NCBI GenBank assembly: GCA_964649895.1 | Contig: CAZYRX010000030.1 | Location: 1-22,281, forward strand | Reading direction: 5' to 3' | Source of the DNA: Halanaerobium sp964649895 | Lineage (GTDB): Bacteria; Bacillota; Halanaerobiia; Halanaerobiales; Halanaerobiaceae | Length of the DNA: 22,281 nt | Shown here: positions 1 to 7,232 of the stretch, piece after piece | How the letters are laid out: every line of letters starts with the position of its first letter | Position numbering within the stretch: the stretch's first letter is position 1 | Notes under the pieces: model-generated | What the model saw: the letters and a program-made list of their open reading frames with translations, nothing else | What the model was told of the DNA's origin: nothing | Databases searched by the model: none | Translations under genes and position numbers: made by a program

Positions 1-1
1 T

Positions 2-721
2 TTTGTTCTTGAAGGTAAAAGACTTATTGAGGCTGCATTAGCAGGAGGAGCAGATTTTTTAGAGGTCTTTCTCACTCCTGCTTTTTTTAAAGCAGCTGAA
101 AACAAAGATTTGATTTCTGATTTAAAAAAGTGCTCAGAAGTAATTTTAGTTGATGAAAAATTGCTCGAAAAAACAGCTTCAACCGTTAATCCTCAGGGGA
201 TTATAGCTGTAGTTAATGAAGCCGTATTTAAAGGTGGAGAGTTTTTTTCTTCAGCAGATAAAATACTTCTTCTGGATAGAATACAGGATCCAGGTAATAT
301 GGGCACGATGATCAGGACTGCAGCTGGTGCAGGTTTTGATGGAGTAATAGCTCTTAAAGGTTCAGTTGATATCTATAACCAGAAGGTAATTAGATCCACA
401 ATGGGTGCTATATTTTCTATTCCAATCTGGCAGAAATTATCTAAAGAAGATTTTTTAAAAGAAATTAATAATAGCACGATAAATTATGAATTAATTGCTG
501 CAGATCTAGATGCGAAAAATTATTATTTTGAACATCAATACAGCAGTAAATTAATATTGATGATCGGAAATGAAGCAAATGGATTAGATATAAAATTACT
601 GGAGAAGGCAGACAGCAAAATCAAGATACCCTTAAGTGAAAAAATAGAATCACTTAATGCAGCACAGGCAGCAGCAGTTATTGCCTTTGAGATTTCTGCC
701 CAGGCAATAAAATCAAGTTAG
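2..721 (+). CDS. rlmP: SpoU/TrmH-family RNA 2'-O-methyltransferase, 5' end outside window
   Basis: S-adenosylmethionine-dependent SPOUT methyltransferase that adds a 2'-O-methyl group to an RNA ribose. The open frame runs in from the window edge: the first visible residues (FVLEGKRLIEAALAGGADF) are the SpoU substrate-binding domain, so the TTG at 110 is internal. About 239 residues are visible; the family is about 250-270, so only some 10-30 are missing. SPOUT motif 1 (DPGNMGTMIRTA), motif 2 (MIGNEANGLD) and motif 3 (IPLSEKIESLNAAQAAAV) are intact. Its place directly before pheST matches Bacillus YsgA, which is RlmP and methylates G2553 of 23S rRNA. Family is sure; the exact target is inferred from gene order. 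It ends at TAG just before the pheS promoter, with no terminator between. Confidence 0.85.
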   Translation, partial: FVLEGKRLIEAALAGGADFLEVFLTPAFFKAAENKDLISDLKKCSEVILVDEKLLEKTASTVNPQGIIAVVNEAVFKGGEFFSSADKILLLDRIQDPGNMGTMIRTAAGAGFDGVIALKGSVDIYNQKVIRSTMGAIFSIPIWQKLSKEDFLKEINNSTINYELIAADLDAKNYYFEHQYSSKLILMIGNEANGLDIKLLEKADSKIKIPLSEKIESLNAAQAAAVIAFEISAQAIKSS

Positions 722-726
722 TAATC

Positions 727-755
727 TTGTAGATTTATTCTGGCTGTGTTATAAT
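727..755 (+). promoter_or_regulatory. sigma-A-type promoter of the pheST T-box transcript
   Basis: TTGTAG (727-732), a 17-bp spacer and a perfect TATAAT (750-755) preceded by TG one base upstream, giving the extended -10 TGTTATAAT. The start point should fall near 762, just ahead of T-box stem I. It begins 6 bp after the stop codon of the methyltransferase gene. Confidence 0.75.
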
Positions 756-775
756 CAAAAAAATTATATATGCAA

Positions 776-1126
776 AAGCTTTGAAGGAGAGAGTAGCTTA
801 TATTAAGACTATTACAGGGATTAACTGTATTTACTGAGAACAGTTAAATAGTTCTATTAAGTGAAGTTCACTCTGGAGCTGAGAGCTTAAATATAGTAGG
901 CTTTTCCGGAAGTTCTAGTACTTTCGTTAACAAAAAAGAGTGATTCTACATATTATTTAACTTTAATTTTTAGTTTTAGCTGTTAAACAGCTAATATTAA
1001 ATATTATAGTTATTTATCTTCTTCAATTTTTGATCTATAAAAAGAAATATTATAAGCAGAAGTGAAAAAGTAGAATAATCAGGGTGGTAACACGGTAATC
1101 TCGTCCCTTTATGGACGGGATTTTTT
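776..1126 (+). promoter_or_regulatory. T-box leader (tRNA-Phe responsive) controlling pheST
   Basis: An untranslated leader that binds uncharged tRNA and chooses between termination and readthrough. Stem I can close by AAGCT (776-780) pairing with AGCTT (884-888). The 5' strand carries the loop-E AGTA (792-795). The opposite strand has GAA followed by TTC at 867-869 and an A, which reads as a phenylalanine specifier codon and agrees with the pheS gene downstream. An 8-bp hairpin (TTAGCTGT 976-983 with ACAGCTAA 987-994) lies in the middle part. The T-box proper is AGGGTGGTAACACGG at 1081-1095, a close match to the family core, and the terminator follows at once. Leader class is near certain; the stem I assignment is by eye. 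Confidence 0.93.
1097..1126 (+). terminator. T-box intrinsic terminator
   Basis: AATCTCGTCC (1097-1106) pairs with GGACGGGATT (1113-1122) through ten base pairs including one G-U, around a six-base loop, and runs into T1121-1126. It is the terminator alternative to the T-box antiterminator at 1081-1095. Confidence 0.92.
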
Positions 1127-1157
1127 GCATTTTAATTATACTTTGGAGGTGTTAGAT

Positions 1158-2183
1158 TTGGATCTACTAAATGATCTAAAGAAAATTGAAAATGAAGCGG
1201 AAAAGGAATTAAAAAAAGTAGCAGACCTGGATAAATTAGAAGAAATACGTATCAAATATCTTGGTAAAAAGGGTAAAATTCAGTCTATCTTTTCACAAAT
1301 GGGTAAAATAGATGCTGATCAGAGACCTGTAGTTGGTAAAGAAGCAAATATTTTAAAAGGAAAAATAGAAAACTGGCTCGGAAAACATAAAGAAAGACTG
1401 GAAAAGAAAGCAGCAGAAGAGCGCTTTAAAAAAGAAAAGATTGATGTTACTTTACCAGGTACTGAGGTTAAATCAGGTAGAAAGCATCCACTTACTTTGA
1501 TTACTGAAGAACTGGAAGAGGTATTTATTGGTCTCGGATTTACTATTGCAGAAGGACCAGAAGTAGAGAGTGAATACTATAATTTTGAAGCATTAAATAT
1601 TCCTGAGCATCATCCGGCAAGAGATCTTCAGGATACATTATATATTGATGATAATTACTTATTAAGAACACATACTTCACCAGTTCAGGTGAGAACAATG
1701 CAGTCTCAGGAGCCGCCGGTACGCATAATAGCTCCAGGTAGAGTGTACCGCTCTGATGAACTTGATGCATCACACTCACCTATCTTCCATCAGGCAGAAG
1801 GGCTTGTTGTTGATGAAGACATTTCTTTTAGTGATCTAAAGGGTACAATAGAGTTGATTGTTGAGGCTTTATTTGGCAAAAATAGAGATGTAAGATTTAG
1901 ACCAAGTTATTTTCCATTTACTGAGCCGAGTGCAGAAGTTGATGTTTCTTGTATTGTCTGTGGTGGAGAGGGCTGTCCATTATGTTCACGAACAGGCTGG
2001 TTAGAAATTATGGGAGCAGGAATGGTACATCCAAATGTACTTGAGATGTCAGGTTATGATAAGGATAAGTATAGTGGATTTGCATTTGGTATTGGTCTGG
2101 ATAGACTTGTACTTTTAAAATATGGTATTGATGATATCAGAGTATTATACGAAAATGATCAAAGATTTTTACATCAATTTTAA
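1158..2183 (+). CDS. pheS: phenylalanyl-tRNA synthetase alpha subunit
   Basis: Catalytic subunit of the alpha2-beta2 enzyme that attaches Phe to tRNA-Phe using ATP, in the cytoplasm. The start is TTG at 1158, six bases after GGAGGTG (1145-1151), giving 341 residues, the usual PheS length. An in-frame TTG at 1125 lies in the T-box terminator T-run and has no ribosome site, so it is rejected. The N-terminal roughly 90 residues form the tRNA-binding coiled coil (KKIENEAEKELKKV onward). The class II core follows, with motif 2 around VYRSDELDASHSPIFHQAEG and motif 3 GIGLDRLVLLKYG near the end. A Cys cluster (CIVCGGEGCPLC) is seen in many bacterial PheS proteins. It is followed by pheT after about 120 bases and controlled by the T-box upstream. 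Confidence 0.97.
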   Translation: MDLLNDLKKIENEAEKELKKVADLDKLEEIRIKYLGKKGKIQSIFSQMGKIDADQRPVVGKEANILKGKIENWLGKHKERLEKKAAEERFKKEKIDVTLPGTEVKSGRKHPLTLITEELEEVFIGLGFTIAEGPEVESEYYNFEALNIPEHHPARDLQDTLYIDDNYLLRTHTSPVQVRTMQSQEPPVRIIAPGRVYRSDELDASHSPIFHQAEGLVVDEDISFSDLKGTIELIVEALFGKNRDVRFRPSYFPFTEPSAEVDVSCIVCGGEGCPLCSRTGWLEIMGAGMVHPNVLEMSGYDKDKYSGFAFGIGLDRLVLLKYGIDDIRVLYENDQRFLHQF

Positions 2184-2305
2184 ATAGAATAAATTTAGAT
2201 ATAGAAAATTAAAGGTATAAAAATATTTATACTAATAGTTTGAGTGAACACTTTAGATGTTTTTTACATTTTGATTTAAATTTTTAGTAAGAAAGGATGA
2301 TAAAT

Positions 2306-4726
2306 TTGCAGATTTCTTATAATTGGCTCAAAAAATATATTGATATAGATTTTTCAGCAGAAGAGCTGTCGGAAAAACTGACCATGGCCGGATTAGAGGT
2401 TGAAGGCCTAGAATATTTAGGTGAAGGTATAGAAGATATTGTAATTGCAGAAATTACAGAAATTAAAGAGCATCCAGATGCTGATAAACTTGTTATCTGT
2501 ATGGTAAAAATTGATGAGGATAGTGAAGTACTGCCGGTTGTTACTGGTGCACCAAATGTTGCAGAAGGCCAAAAAGTACCATTTGCTTCTGTAGGAACAA
2601 CCCTACCCACTGGAATGGAAATCGAAGAAGTTGAACTTAGAGGTGAGGTTTCTAAAGGGATGATCTGTTCTAAAGATGAACTTGGTCTTCAGGAGGAAAG
2701 AGCAGCAGGTATTATGGTCTTAGAAGACAGTGCTCCAGTAGGATTTAATTTTGTAAAATATATGAAACTTGATGATTATGTATTTAAACTTGATTTAACT
2801 CCCAATTATGCACGCTGTCTCGGTATGCTTGGAGTTGCTAGAGAAATAAAATCTCTTTATGCAGAAGATAAAAAGGTAGTTAACCCACTAATTTCTTTTG
2901 AAGAAGCTGCTGATTTAGGAAACATATCTGAAAAAGTAGAAATAGAAATAGAAGATCCAGATTTATGCCCTCGCTATACTGCTCGACTTGTTAAAGATGT
3001 TGAAATTAAAGAATCTCCTGAATGGATGCAGAGACGTTTAAAAGCAGCAGGCATCAGACCGATCAATAATGTTGTTGATATTTCTAACTATGTATTAATG
3101 GAATATAATCAGCCTCTGCATACCTTTGATTATAATAAGATTAAAGATGGTAAAATAATAGTTCGCCGGGCTAATAGCGAAGAGGAAATCAAAACATTGG
3201 ATGAAGAAATGAGAATGCTGGATGATGAAATGCTTGTAATCGCTGATCCAGAACAGCCAATTGCTGTTGCAGGAGTTATGGGAGGATTTGAGAGTGAAGT
3301 AACAGAAGAAACCACAGATGTACTTATAGAATCTGCCTATTTTAATCCTATCAGTATTCGTAAAACTGCAAAAAAATTAGGAATGCATTCTGATGCATCT
3401 CATAGATTTGAAAGAGGTGTGGATATAGAGAAAGTAATAGAAGCTAACAATCGAGCCTGTCAGCTTTTAGAAAAATGTACAGGTGGTAAAGTTGTACCTG
3501 GAGTAATTGATGAATATCCACTTAAATATGAAAGTCCAGTCATCGAATTAAAGACAAAGAGAGTAAATCAGCTCTTGGGCATAGAACTTGAAAAAGCTGA
3601 AATTAAAGCAATGCTTGAGAGATTGGAGTTTAAAGTTGAAAACAAAGATGATAAACTAATGGTAGAAGTACCATCATTTAGAACAGATGTCAGTCAAGCT
3701 GCTGATTTAGTTGAAGAAATCACCCGTATTTATGGCTATAATAATATACCTTCAACAAGACCTATTTCCAAACAGATAGGTGGTAGAACAGCAGAGCAGG
3801 AGTTTGAAAAAAATGTTAAAGAACTGCTTAATTCTGGTGGTCTTGATGAAGTAGTAACCTACAGTCTGCAGGATAAAAATGATTATCAAAAATTAAATCT
3901 TGATCAACTACCTGAATATTCAGGCTTTGTCCATATTAAAAACCCTTTGAGTAAGGCTTTTGCAATTTTGCGAACCACCCTTATTCCCGGCATTATGGAA
4001 GTCTTAGCTTCTAATGCAAGAAGACAGGGGACAGAAATGGCAGTATTTGAAACAGGTACGGTATTTAAAAATAGCGGCCAGAATGAACGGCCTGAAGAAC
4101 TTAATAAACTCGGTGGTGGTGTTTTTGGAGCTGAAGAAAATACTTGGAAGCAGGATGCACCAGATTTCTACTTTTTAAAAGGAGTTCTTGAGATGCTATT
4201 TGAGAGAGTTCAGCTCGATGATTATAGGCTTGAGTTTAATGAGGATAAAGATTTTCTGCATCCTGGGCGGAGAGCAAATATTATTGCGGCTGGAGGTATA
4301 ATCGGTTTTATTGGAGAGGTACATCCAGAATTAGCCGAAGCAAATAAACTACCTGCAGGAGCAGCAATTTTTGAGTTAGATTTAAATAAATTGTTTGAAT
4401 TAACCCAAAATAAGAGTTATCATTATGAACAGTTAGTTAAATATCCTGTTTTAGCAAGAGACTTGGCCGTAGTTATTAAAGAAGAAATCGAAATTGGTGA
4501 GATAACCAAAGCAATAAGTGATAAAGCTGGAGAAATCTTAAAAAATATCGAACTTTTTGATATCTATCAGGGAGACCAGATCAAAGAAGGATATAAGAGT
4601 GCTGCATTTGAGCTTAAATTTCAGGCAGCAGATAGAACACTGACAGATCAGGAAGTAAATGAGCGTTTTAATCAAATAGTAGATTATTTATCTGAAGAAT
4701 ATTCAGCAGAAATAAGAGGAAATTAA
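2306..4726 (+). CDS. pheT: phenylalanyl-tRNA synthetase beta subunit
   Basis: Structural, tRNA-binding and editing subunit of PheRS. TTG at 2306 is preferred (begins MQISYNWLKKYID, as in other PheT; AGGA eight bases upstream; 806 residues). ATG at 2297 would add three residues but abuts the SD. Domain order: N-terminal module; OB-fold tRNA-binding domain at about residues 40-150; B3/B4 editing domain at about 210-380, ending near the KLGMHSDASHRFERG stretch; B5 at about 405-475, followed by IYGYNNIP; catalytic-like core; and C-terminal FDX-ACB anticodon-binding domain from about 710 (YPVLARDLAVVI). All are present in a normal-length protein. It is co-transcribed with pheS under T-box control. 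Confidence 0.97.
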   Translation: MQISYNWLKKYIDIDFSAEELSEKLTMAGLEVEGLEYLGEGIEDIVIAEITEIKEHPDADKLVICMVKIDEDSEVLPVVTGAPNVAEGQKVPFASVGTTLPTGMEIEEVELRGEVSKGMICSKDELGLQEERAAGIMVLEDSAPVGFNFVKYMKLDDYVFKLDLTPNYARCLGMLGVAREIKSLYAEDKKVVNPLISFEEAADLGNISEKVEIEIEDPDLCPRYTARLVKDVEIKESPEWMQRRLKAAGIRPINNVVDISNYVLMEYNQPLHTFDYNKIKDGKIIVRRANSEEEIKTLDEEMRMLDDEMLVIADPEQPIAVAGVMGGFESEVTEETTDVLIESAYFNPISIRKTAKKLGMHSDASHRFERGVDIEKVIEANNRACQLLEKCTGGKVVPGVIDEYPLKYESPVIELKTKRVNQLLGIELEKAEIKAMLERLEFKVENKDDKLMVEVPSFRTDVSQAADLVEEITRIYGYNNIPSTRPISKQIGGRTAEQEFEKNVKELLNSGGLDEVVTYSLQDKNDYQKLNLDQLPEYSGFVHIKNPLSKAFAILRTTLIPGIMEVLASNARRQGTEMAVFETGTVFKNSGQNERPEELNKLGGGVFGAEENTWKQDAPDFYFLKGVLEMLFERVQLDDYRLEFNEDKDFLHPGRRANIIAAGGIIGFIGEVHPELAEANKLPAGAAIFELDLNKLFELTQNKSYHYEQLVKYPVLARDLAVVIKEEIEIGEITKAISDKAGEILKNIELFDIYQGDQIKEGYKSAAFELKFQAADRTLTDQEVNERFNQIVDYLSEEYSAEIRGN

Positions 4727-4742
4727 CTTTTTAAGCAGGAAT

Positions 4743-4771
4743 TTAACATCTTGTAATGAATATATTATATT
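4743..4771 (+). promoter_or_regulatory. possible promoter for zapA-cvpA-polX-mutS2
   Basis: TTAACA (4743-4748), a 17-bp spacer and TATATT (4766-4771), each one base off consensus, in the 78-base gap between pheT and zapA. The background is very AT-rich, so a chance match is possible. If real, it frees the downstream genes from T-box control. Confidence 0.4.
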
Positions 4772-4804
4772 AGTAGACTATTATTAAAGCTGGAGATGTT
4801 GCTA

Positions 4805-5155
4805 ATGATTGAAGATAAGAATATGGAAAAAAATAAATTTAAACTTGAAGTGCTTGGAGATTCTTTTACTGTAACTGGAAATTTTGATGAGGAATATATC
4901 AATAAACTCGCTAATTATGTTGAAAAAACTGGCAGAGAGATAAAAAATGCCTATCCAAAACTACCTTTTAGGAGACTTTCACATCTGACTATGATTAATC
5001 TTGCAGATGAATATTTCAAACTCCGCAGCCAGTGTGTTGACCTGAGCAAAGAAAAAGAGAGATTAAAAGATGCAAATCAGAGTTTACACCAGGAACTAAA
5101 AAAATTAAGGCAGGAGAATGAGGAGTTAACCGCTCTTCTTGAGGAGGTAGAATAA
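4805..5155 (+). CDS. zapA: cell division protein ZapA
   Basis: Small FtsZ-associated protein that cross-links FtsZ filaments at the division ring. ATG at 4805 is chosen because CTGGAG ends nine bases upstream; ATG at 4796 touches that SD. This gives 116 residues. The N-terminal domain (residues about 10-65: KLEVLGDSFTVTG, then the PKLPFRRLSHLTMINLADEY block) is typical of Firmicute ZapA. The rest is a charged coiled coil (about 70-116, rich in Glu, Lys and Leu) as expected for dimerisation. In Bacillus rnhC lies between pheT and zapA; here that space is only 78 bases. cvpA begins on the base after its stop codon, so the two are probably translationally coupled. Confidence 0.9.
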   Translation: MIEDKNMEKNKFKLEVLGDSFTVTGNFDEEYINKLANYVEKTGREIKNAYPKLPFRRLSHLTMINLADEYFKLRSQCVDLSKEKERLKDANQSLHQELKKLRQENEELTALLEEVE

Positions 5156-5647
5156 TTGGAAATCATCAACTTCCTCGATATAATAATTCTTGTTTTAATG
5201 CTGTTTTTTGCATTTAATGGGTTTAGACGCGGGTTTATAGATCAAACAAGTACAATACTTGGATTGATAGCTGCTTTATTTGTGGCAGTAAGGCAGTACC
5301 AGTATTTTGAGACTCTACTTGAGCCTTATTTAGATTTATCTCCATCTATGCTTCAGTTTATTAGTTTTGCTGCAATATTTATAGTTGTAAATATTGTTAT
5401 TCATGTACTTGGAATATCTTTAAAGCAATTAACTGATGCAATTTTTCTGCAGCCTGTTGATAAAGCTGCAGGCTTTATTCTTGGTTTGTTTAAAGCTGGG
5501 ATAATAATCTATCTTTTAATTTTAATTATGGCACAGATTCCTTATTCTAAAGTTAATAATGTGGTTGAAGAATCCTTTTTAGCACAGAGAGTTATCGATG
5601 CTTCTCCATATATACAATTAAAAATTGAAGAAATTTTTCGGCCATGA
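5156..5647 (+). CDS. CvpA family integral membrane protein
   Basis: Small polytopic membrane protein of the CvpA (colicin V production) family, matching Bacillus YshB by position between zapA and polX. The start is TTG at 5156, immediately after the zapA TAA, with GAGGAGGT at 5141-5148 inside zapA, seven bases upstream. The 163 residues hold about four hydrophobic segments (roughly residues 5-20, 30-45, 62-85 and 100-122). The first turn NGFRRGFIDQ after segment 1 is typical of the family. Biochemical role is unsettled; envelope homeostasis is the general view. The stop codon lies in an 8-bp hairpin. Confidence 0.88.
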   Translation: MEIINFLDIIILVLMLFFAFNGFRRGFIDQTSTILGLIAALFVAVRQYQYFETLLEPYLDLSPSMLQFISFAAIFIVVNIVIHVLGISLKQLTDAIFLQPVDKAAGFILGLFKAGIIIYLLILIMAQIPYSKVNNVVEESFLAQRVIDASPYIQLKIEEIFRP

Positions 5648-5663
5648 TATATTCATGGCCTTT
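5640..5663 (+). terminator. hairpin over the cvpA stop codon, weak terminator or mRNA-stabilising stem
   Basis: GGCCATGA (5640-5647) pairs perfectly with TCATGGCC (5653-5660) around TATAT, followed by only TTT then AATTAT. The TGA stop is the last three bases of the left arm. The short T-run argues for a partial terminator or 3'-end stabiliser; polX starts only 29 bases downstream. Confidence 0.45.
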
Positions 5664-5689
5664 AATTATCTTACGATGAGGTGAAAAAT

Positions 5690-7107
5690 ATGCTGGATAT
5701 TACAAATAAAGAAATTGCAAAATTAATATCAGAATTTGCAGATCTTTTGGCAATTAAAGGGGCAAATGATTTTAAAATAAGAGCGTATTCTAATGCTGCT
5801 CGTAAAATTGAATCACTTGGTGATGATATTACAGAGCTTGCTGAAGATGATAAATTAGAAGAAATAAATGGGATCGGAAGTGGAATTGCCGAATCTATAA
5901 AAGAGATCCTAGAATTTGGTATTATAGAAGAAATGGAAGCAATAAAACAAGAACTACCTGCTGGTGTTGTTGAGATGACAAATATTCCTGGTTTGGGACC
6001 AAAAACTGCCCATAAGTTCTACTATGAACTAGGAATAGATAACTTGAATTCTCTAGAAGAGGCTTTAGAGAATGGAGAAGTAAGGGGTTTGAAGGGATTT
6101 GGAAAAAAGTCCGAAGAAAAACTCCTGCATGCCCTCCATAATTATGAACAGTACGTAGATAAAATAATACTGGCCCAGGCAGTAAAGAATGCCAGAGAAA
6201 TAATTGCAGAAATTAAAGAGAAAATTGAGTCTGAATATTTTAATGAGATCAAAATGTGTGGTAGTGCAAGAAGAGCAAAGGAAATGACTGGTGACCTGGA
6301 TATTTTAATAGCGACTGATAAAGCAGAAAAATTAAGTGATCTGCTGATTGAGCTTGATTTTGTAGAAGAGGTAATCGGAGCAGGTAAAACAAAAGTTAGT
6401 ATTAGAACAACACGTGGAATTCAGACTGATTTTAGGATGGTCAGCAGTGAAGAGTTTCCATCTGCACTTCATTATTTTACCGGCTCAAAGGCACACAATG
6501 TTCGCATGCGTCAGCTTGCCAAAGATAGAAATCTAAAGCTGAATGAATATGGTCTTATCAGAGATGATGGAAGCAAATTGAATATTAATTCAGAAAAAGA
6601 TATCTTTAATGAACTGGGTTTAGACTATATCATACCAGAATTAAGAGAAGACCAGGGGGAGATAGAAGCAGCTCAGGAAGGCAAACTTCCCAAAAGCATA
6701 GAGCTTGACGATATCAAAGGAGATTTACATCTTCATTCCCGCTACAGTGATGGTGCCTTTACAATTAAAGAAATGGCAGAGGCTGCTCAAAAAAGAGGAT
6801 ATCAATATATAGCTGTAACAGATCATTCTCAGTCTTTATCTATTGCGGGAGGACTTTCCGTAGAGAGATTAGAAAAACAGATAGAAGAAATTGATCAGTT
6901 AAATGAAGAAATGAGTGATTTTAATATATTAAAGGGAGTAGAAGTTGACATATTAAAAGATGGTTCACTTGATTACAGTGATCGAATATTAGAAAAATTA
7001 GATTTTGTTATTGCTTCTATTCACAGTCATTTTAATATGCCTGCAGCTGAAATGACAGAAAGAATAATTAAAGCAGTTAAAAATCCTCATGTTAACCTAA
7101 TTGGACA
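5690..7107 (+). CDS. polX: DNA polymerase X (polymerase beta-like with PHP domain), 3' end lost in gap
   Basis: Family X DNA polymerase used in base-excision and gap repair, with a C-terminal PHP-domain 3'-5' exonuclease. The start is ATG at 5690 with GAGGTG six bases upstream; the GTG at 5681 lies inside that SD. Seen in order: N-terminal helix-hairpin-helix lyase region; a second HhH (MTNIPGLGPKTAHKFY, about residue 100); the nucleotidyltransferase motif GSARR...GDLDIL (191-205) with metal-binding D202 and D204; a third Asp in QTDFRMV; and the PHP motif GDLHLHSRYSDG from 344 with H347 and H349. The last 472 residues visible end in NLIG plus the first two bases of a codon. The family runs to about 570, so about 100 residues are missing. 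The loss is an assembly gap, not evidence of a broken gene. Confidence 0.93.
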
Positions 7108-7207
7108 NNNNNNNNNNNNNNNNNNNNNNNNNNNNNNNNNNNNNNNNNNNNNNNNNNNNNNNNNNNNNNNNNNNNNNNNNNNNNNNNNNNNNNNNNNNNN
7201 NNNNNNN
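7108..7207. other. assembly gap (100 N) inside polX
   Basis: Exactly 100 unknown bases, the conventional placeholder for a gap of unknown length. The missing PolX C-terminus needs about 300 bases, so the true gap is probably longer than 100. Any translation that runs across it, or joins the PolX frame to the bases after it, is an artefact. Confidence 0.97.
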
Positions 7208-7232
7208 AAAAATTATTCCGGAGGTTAGAATC

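Noticed and set aside
1125..1157. 11-codon extension of pheS from TTG 1125
   Set aside because: The codon lies in the T-run of the T-box terminator; TTG 1158 has a strong SD and gives normal PheS length.
2215..2232. GTATAAA/TTTATAC hairpin between pheS and pheT
   Set aside because: Seven A-T-rich pairs without a T-run; weak and likely by chance.
2317..2610. 97-codon - strand frame inside pheT, and similar long antisense frames inside pheT, mutS2, alaS and the DUF1292 gene
   Set aside because: They are shadows of strongly recognised genes on the other strand, Ser/Ile-rich in composition, and have no ribosome sites or known domains.
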